Shown: positions 59,598 to 64,000 of the stretch, piece by piece | How the letters are laid out: the number at the start of each line of letters is the position of its first letter | Position numbering within the stretch: position 1 is the first letter of the stretch | NCBI RefSeq assembly: GCF_049243985.1 | Contig: NC_135372.1 | Location: 94,541,318-94,605,317 of the forward strand | Direction: 5' to 3' | DNA length: 64,000 nt | From: Paroedura picta | Taxonomy: Eukaryota > Chordata > Lepidosauria > Squamata > Gekkonidae | The notes under the pieces: generated by a model | Databases searched by the model: none | The model's input: only the letters and a program-made list of their open reading frames with translations | Told to the model about the DNA's origin: nothing | Position numbers and translations under genes: made by a program

Positions 59598-60200
59598 TAA
59601 ATGTTTATTGTCAAAGCAATAAGGAAAACAGTTAACAGTTTTTGACAGTCATGTCTATATCTTGTCCCACCTAGCACTCAAGCACATTAGATTGGTTTTA
59701 ATTAACTTACTTTCACATAAACACAATCCAGTAAAGCACTGAGGTACATTTAGGGCCTCACTGGGTATGGAAGGTGAAAGGGCTTCAGTAGCATATTGTA
59801 GGAGTCTCTCTACTTGGGAAGAATGTGTGAACTCTTAAGGCTTCTGACTATAATTATGTATAACTCCAGAACTCTGTAATCTGTTTTTTAACGTGATAGT
59901 TGATCACAGTTACTATTTCTTCTCAGAACCCAGATTCTGCACTTACACATGCTTGGTTGGTTTGTTTTTAGAATAAGAAAGAAGAGACCCATGTCTGTTC
60001 CTTGGAGGAGGCACAGAATGTAACATACAGGCAGGTTGTCTTTAAAGGCTAGATAAATAGAAGTACCCTCATGCAGGTTATTTTTTTCTCACTTCATGAC
60101 ATTAGAAATAGCTGCAGTACCTGAATGATCACCTTCTTTATTGGCCTCGGTCTGGGCCTTTCGCCAGCAGACTGATGAACTCAAACTAAAGTAGGCAAAT

Positions 60201-60268
60201 AGTATAATCCTATGCAGAGTTTATTTCAGTGGACTTACCCTGGAGAAACTCTGCACAGGGTTGTAGCA
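60201..60268. mobile_element. Palindromic MITE, second copy
   Basis: AGTATAATCCTATGCAGAGT faces AACTCTGCACAGGGTTGTA across GTGGACTTACC. It is the same family as 37961-38047 and lies 18 bases left of Helitron B. Confidence 0.6.
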
Positions 60269-60286
60269 TAACTCTTTCTGGTATCA

Positions 60287-60348
60287 TCTTTAAACAGCCC
60301 CGGGGCGCGGAGCGCCATCTTTAAACAGCCCCGTGGCGCGGAGCACCA
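60287..60348 (+). repeat. Tandemly doubled 31-base Helitron 5' end
   Basis: 60287-60317 and 60318-60348 both start TCTTTAAACAGCCCCG and differ at two positions. Each is preceded by A, so either could serve as the 5' terminus. Confidence 0.85.
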
Positions 60349-60600
60349 CGGACTGAATAAAGCAGTAAGGGCTGTGTGGGAGGAGTTAGGGCAGGCCCTG
60401 TCCAGGATAAAAACTTGGAGGGGCCAATCAGGAGCCGCGAAGCCGCGAAGCCGCGAGTGTCCATCCTGTGTCCATCCGGAGTGTCCATCTGCGGAGCCGC
60501 GAGTGTCCATCCTGCCCCAAGCAGCCATTGGCTGCTTCACCCACCCAGGGAATCTGCCCAGCTGCTCCAGACAGCCACAGGTAAGTGGTGGGCTGCGGCG

Positions 60601-61095
60601 TCTTTTCCCGGCTGGCGGAGCGGCCTCGCTGCGTCGGAGACGCAGCGAGGGCGCTCTGCCGGCCGGGAGAAGGCCAGAGAGAGCCTCGGGTGGGGGGGCC
60701 GGGCAGCCTTCTCCCGGCCGGCGGAGCACCCTTGCCGCGTCGGAGATCGGGAGAAGGCCAGAGAGAGCCTCGGGTGGGGGGGGCCGGGCAGCCTTCTCCT
60801 GGCCGGCGGAGCGCCCTTGCCACGTCGGAGACGCGGTGAGGGCGCTCCACCAGCTGGGAGAAGGCCAGAGAGAGCCTTGGGTGGGGGGGCGACCAGCCTT
60901 CTCCCAGCCGGCGGAGCGCCCTCGCCGCGTCTCCGGCGTGGCGAGGGTGCTCCACCAGCTGGGAGAAGGCCAGAGAGAGCCTCGGGTGGGGAGGGGGCCG
61001 GGCAGCCTTCTCCCGGCCGGCGGAGCACCCTCGCCGCGTCTCTGGCGTGGCGAGGGCGCTCCGCCAGCCGGGAGAAGGCCAGAGAGAGCCTCGGG
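60601..61095 (+). repeat. Tandem array of GC-rich hairpin units (about 105 bases, five units)
   Basis: Units start at about 60601, 60709, 60794, 60899 and 61008; the second is shortened to 85 bases. Each has a left arm TTCTCCCGGCCGGCGGAGC plus CCCTCGCC and a complementary right arm GGCGAGGG plus GCTCCGCCAGCCGGGAGAA, then a spacer GGCCAGAGAGAGCCTCGGG and a G run. Long open frames of 297-400 codons across it exist on both strands because the units lack stops in several frames. Confidence 0.85.
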
Positions 61096-61203
61096 AGAGT
61101 TGAAGGCTCGAGAGAGTTGCGGCCGGGGGGGGGGCGCTGCGTTGGAGGGTCAGGCCTTCAGTCCCTGCCTGCCTGCCTGTCCCCTCTTGGCACCGGGTCG
61201 GAG

Positions 61204-61298
61204 ACCAGCCGATGTCCTCCCTGCCGTGTCGCTCTCCTGCGCCTCTGGCTTCTCCTGCTCCAGTTATGCGCCGCCGACTACTGCAGCTGGAAGGACAG
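61204..61298 (+). pseudogene. Captured host first-exon fragment in Helitron B, possibly meteorin family
   Basis: One frame reads RVALLRLWLLLLQLCAADYC then SWKD and runs into a good splice donor (GACAG|GTAAGC, donor at 61299). A hydrophobic signal-peptide core followed by a Cys-Ser-Trp-Lys motif a few residues before an exon end recalls meteorin and meteorin-like, whose mature N-termini carry ERCSWRG or DRCSWKG. The nearby ATG at 61212 is out of frame with this reading by one base, so the copy is broken. The family assignment is inference from a short motif. Only the signal-peptide-like frame and the donor are directly seen. Confidence 0.4.
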
Positions 61299-61796
61299 GT
61301 AAGCCGCATCGCTCGCCGCACAGGAGGTCGGCCTTTTGCCTGGCTGGGGCCTCGCAGGGAAACTCAGGGCTCAAGGGTGGCGACCCACAAAGTGCGGGTG
61401 CAGCCTTAGATAGGGCCAGCCAAGCATCTCCTTGGGTGGATGGCATAGCGGGTCTGGTTCTCTTGGCCCCCCAGTTGGAATGTCAATGGGCACCCGTATG
61501 GATTCTCATTGCCAAGCAGGCGTGGCATGCAAAATCCCCACCGGGTCACCAAGCCGAAGTTTATCAGTACCTCTGATCCATGTGGGAAGCCTCGAGAGAG
61601 CCTCAAGTAGGGGGTGGCCCGGGCAGCCTTCTGCCACAGAGCCACGGGTAGGGAGAAGGCTCCAGAGAGCCACGGGTGGGGAGAAGGTGGGGAGAAGGGG
61701 ATAGCCATGGGTGGGGAGAAGGCTCCAGAGAGCCTTCTCCCAGGCCATCTAGCGCCCATTTCATTTGCATGTGAAATGGGCTTTAAATCTAGTAGA

Positions 61797-61890
61797 ATCA
61801 TAGAATCATAGAGTTGGAAGGGGCCATACAGGCCATCTAGTCCAACTCCCTGCTCAACGCAGGATCAGCCCTAACCATCCTAAAGCAAAT
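61797..61890 (-). mobile_element. CR1 3'-end fragment
   Basis: AATCATAGAATCATAGAGTT, then GGAAGGGGCCATACAGGCC and CTGCTCAACGCAGGATCAGCC in reverse orientation. It starts only four bases after the Helitron B terminus. Confidence 0.85.
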
Positions 61891-63133
61891 ATGAAGATAA
61901 GAGTATGAAAAACATCATGCAAAATTTCTTTTCCATAAACTTTTGTAAAGGCATGGGAGCAGAACCTGGGGGATATACGGATCCTGAAGACTGAATTAGA
62001 ACATTGCAGCAAATATTATGTCAATAGGGTGTAGTGACCACAGCACTAGATTTTGAATGGAGAACCAAGCTACACACATGGATTTTAAAGAGGTGGGTTG
62101 GGATTCCCCAAGCCCAACTCAGGTTCCACAGAAAGGAACCATTTGGAAGTTGCATCTCAAGCATCATAATATTCAAGCTTTTCCATTTTCAACTTGATCT
62201 TCAAGGTATGCACAGAATAAAGGATTGAGATAGTACAGTAGGGCACCTGTGGTGTCACATCAGACACTAATGTGTGAAACAGGTCATGTGGCTTAGCTCT
62301 GCAACAGGAGTCCCCTAGCTATGTAAGTTAGGCTTATCATAAGAATCCACAGGGTACAAAATAAACACAGCTGGCAAGAGAATCTGTTTGAAAGTCTGTT
62401 TGCTCTTACTTCACGTTCATCTTCTATTGGTCATGAGCAGCACCCTCTTTTCTTTGTAGGTAGGGCAGGTAACTCCAGAATCTTCTGTTTTAATTGGTCT
62501 TCATGAGCTTTCAGCGATCTGGCTCAGTAAATATGCAGAGAAACAGCCTATTTAATATTTTGGCAAAACCTAGAAGTATGATATTCCCAACTAAGCTTCC
62601 AAGACTATTTTCAGTTATAGCTCTCAGATTCAGCTGTTGCTTGCTAACCCAATTTACATTACAGAATTCCTATTTAAAAGGTATGTCTAAAAAGCATGTT
62701 ACATATAGTAGCAAAGTCCTGGATCCTGTGCTAAATTCAGATTCACTAAGAGGCTTGACATGAGGGGTATATAAGAACATCTGATTTCTTACTTGCTATA
62801 TAGGTGTTAACTATCTTAGCAAAATGTAGAATCCCCCCACCATGTCAAGTGTTAACCTACTGGACAAAACCAGTGAACAGATAATATATTTCCCTTAATT
62901 AGATTTGAATTGCATAGAATTATATTTCACCCTGTACTTCCTGAATTGCATGGCCCCTTGAACCTTGCTGTATGTTTGTTTCATGCTTCCTACATAAAAT
63001 GCCTGTCCCATGAGGATCCACTACATTGGAATTGAACAGGTGGGCTCTAAGCCATGGAAGGTTGTGCTGGAATTTTTTTTTAAGTTATTAGATTTAAACA
63101 TAGCACTAGATTCTTGTTTAGTGTCATTTAGAG
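61891..63133. other. Intergenic stretch, nothing recognised
   Basis: A/T-rich DNA without exons, RNA genes or repeat families I can name. Confidence 0.5.
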
Positions 63134-63469
63134 TAGCGATCCCCAACCTGTGGGCTGCGGACCACATGTGGTCCTTCGACTAATTGGAGGTGAGCCCCGA
63201 AGGACGCCTTCTCCCCCCCCCCCGGCCCTTTAATTCATCCCCCTCAGCCCTTTACAACACACTTCATTGTTGTGGCGTGTCTGTATCTTATTTTGAAGGG
63301 ATGTTTAAACATTACAATAGTGATCAGAGAGCGCTAAGGCAGTGGTTGAGAGTAGAGGAGTAAACTACCCCCCCCCACACCGGGCCTCAGTAAAAGGCGT
63401 TGAGTGGTCCCCGGTGAGTGGTCCCCGGCATTGAGTGGTCCCAGGTGATTAAAAGGTTGGGGACCACTG
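63134..63469. mobile_element. hAT MITE with intact target duplication (336 bases)
   Basis: The left end TAGCGATCCCCAACCTGTGG and the right end GGTTGGGGACCACTG are inverted. A perfect 8-base duplication, ATTTAGAG, flanks the element at 63126-63133 and 63470-63477. The right inner part carries GAGTGGTCCC repeated three times and poly-C runs lie at 63209 and 63369. No coding capacity. Confidence 0.88.
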
Positions 63470-63477
63470 ATTTAGAG

Positions 63478-64000
63478 GGCTTGTCATCTTCTGTGGGAAA
63501 TAGCGAACTGAGGTTCCCCAACTTGCATTGGCAGTTTCCCTGCCCCTGCCAAGGAAACACTGCCCTGAGTGGAAGGAGTGGCTGGCAGAGGTAGAAAGCA
63601 GATCTCTGTAAAACCTTTTTATTAGGACCAACCAAAAGGAGAAAATATTGGGCGAGCTTTAGAATTCATCAGAACCCTTCATTAGACAGATGTTACAAAA
63701 AAAATCCCTTAAAAGTTGAAAAGGAAAAAGACTGATTCTCATGCCATCTCTGGAGGTGTTAGATGCTGGCATTCACAGAGATTAGTTCAATTAATATAAG
63801 TGTTAGATTCCAGTACTTGCATCACGGGAAGAAGTAATAGAAGCATACATCAATTGAAACAATGAGGAAGAAACTATGTTCCCTCCCCTAGTCAGCCTAT
63901 CTGAAACTTATCACAGTGTGTGGCAGGATCCTGCATAGTTCTGCTCATACAGAATAGTAAAGCCTTGAAATGGGGGAGAGGAAGAAGAACAGGATGTTTC
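63478..64000. other. Right edge: intergenic with a possible repeat tail
   Basis: GTAAAACCTTTTTATTAGGA and GGCGAGCTTTAGAATTCATC near 63607-63680 resemble the head of the interspersed family seen at 41046. Nothing else was recognised up to the edge. Confidence 0.35.

Larger units (their letters stand above)
60287..61792 (+). mobile_element. Non-autonomous Helitron B (1506 bases, GC-rich)
   Basis: The left end is A|TCTTTAAACAGCCCCG at 60287. The right end is CTAG|T at 61789-61792, with a 10-base-pair hairpin (GCCCATTTCA / TGAAATGGGC; 61754-61763 with 61772-61781) exactly 7 bases before CTAG. Helitron A has the same 7-base spacing and the same CTAGC before its hairpin. No target duplication exists, as expected. 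The interior is 70-80 percent G+C by eye and holds a doubled 5' end, a hairpin array, a captured exon-like piece and a second set of GGGAGAAGGCTCCAGAGAG repeats near the 3' end. No Rep/helicase is encoded. Confidence 0.8.

Noticed and set aside
60601-61095. CRISPR-like array
   Set aside because: Regular repeats, but the spacers are also repeated, the units are palindromic, and the setting is a vertebrate Helitron.
60374-61576. 400-codon plus frame (and 297- to 308-codon companions) in GC-rich DNA
   Set aside because: It spans the hairpin array of Helitron B. Similar long frames exist on both strands, and the translation is a periodic RRPERASGG-type product of the 105-base repeat, with no domain.
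1-64000. Endogenous retrovirus or other LTR element
   Set aside because: No LTR pairs, and no gag, pol or env-like stretches were recognised. All reverse transcriptase pieces belong to LINEs.

Overview
The window is nuclear DNA of a squamate reptile (lizard or snake). Three tRNA-headed Sauria-type SINEs with (ACCTTT)n tails, a Bov-B LINE 3' end, CR1, L2-like and L1 fragments, several hAT, Harbinger and fold-back DNA elements and two Helitrons all point there. The exact species cannot be read from the sequence. Most of the window is intron, intergenic DNA and repeats, and most open frames are chance.

Two host genes are recognisable, both on the minus strand. (1) PI16: only exon 1 is present (7946-8119), encoding a signal peptide and the start of the CAP/SCP domain. 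The rest should lie past the left edge, so 1-7945 reads as its first intron. (2) C6orf89 (bombesin receptor-activated protein, BRAP): it runs right to left from a CpG-island promoter at about 54.8-55.6 kb. Exons are supported at 52737-52930, 49334-49499, 33271-33422, 33024-33163, about 29124-29179, 23825-23948 and 22744-22829 (stop), followed by a possibly 4.9-kb 3' UTR ending near 17.87 kb. As I recall the human map, C6orf89 and PI16 are also neighbours in the same relative orientation on chromosome 6p21, so this is a conserved block. PPIL1, expected head-to-head with C6orf89, was not found to the right of the CpG island.

Layout: 1-7.9 kb PI16 intron 1 with a Sauria SINE and fold-back elements; 8.1-17.9 kb intergenic DNA with CR1, SINEs, MITEs and a diverged local duplication at 9.2-10.35 kb; 17.9-22.7 kb repeat-poor probable 3' UTR; 22.8-52.7 kb C6orf89 introns loaded with LINEs (a 2.5-kb minus-strand L2-like copy at 29.3-31.9 kb with a nested insertion), a Helitron at 44.18-44.85 kb, Bov-B at 45 kb and a Harbinger-like element at 46.6-47.5 kb; 52.9-55.5 kb intron 1 and promoter; 55.6-64 kb upstream DNA with a 1.5-kb GC-rich Helitron (60287-61792), SINEs, LINE tails and a hAT MITE with a perfect 8-bp target duplication.

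The most unusual object is the Helitron at 60287-61792. It has a tandemly doubled 5' end, an array of about five 105-bp units that each fold into a GC-rich hairpin, and what looks like a captured host first exon (signal peptide, CSWK-type Cys motif, splice donor) resembling a meteorin-family gene. It shares its terminal signature with the oppositely oriented Helitron at 44176-44847.
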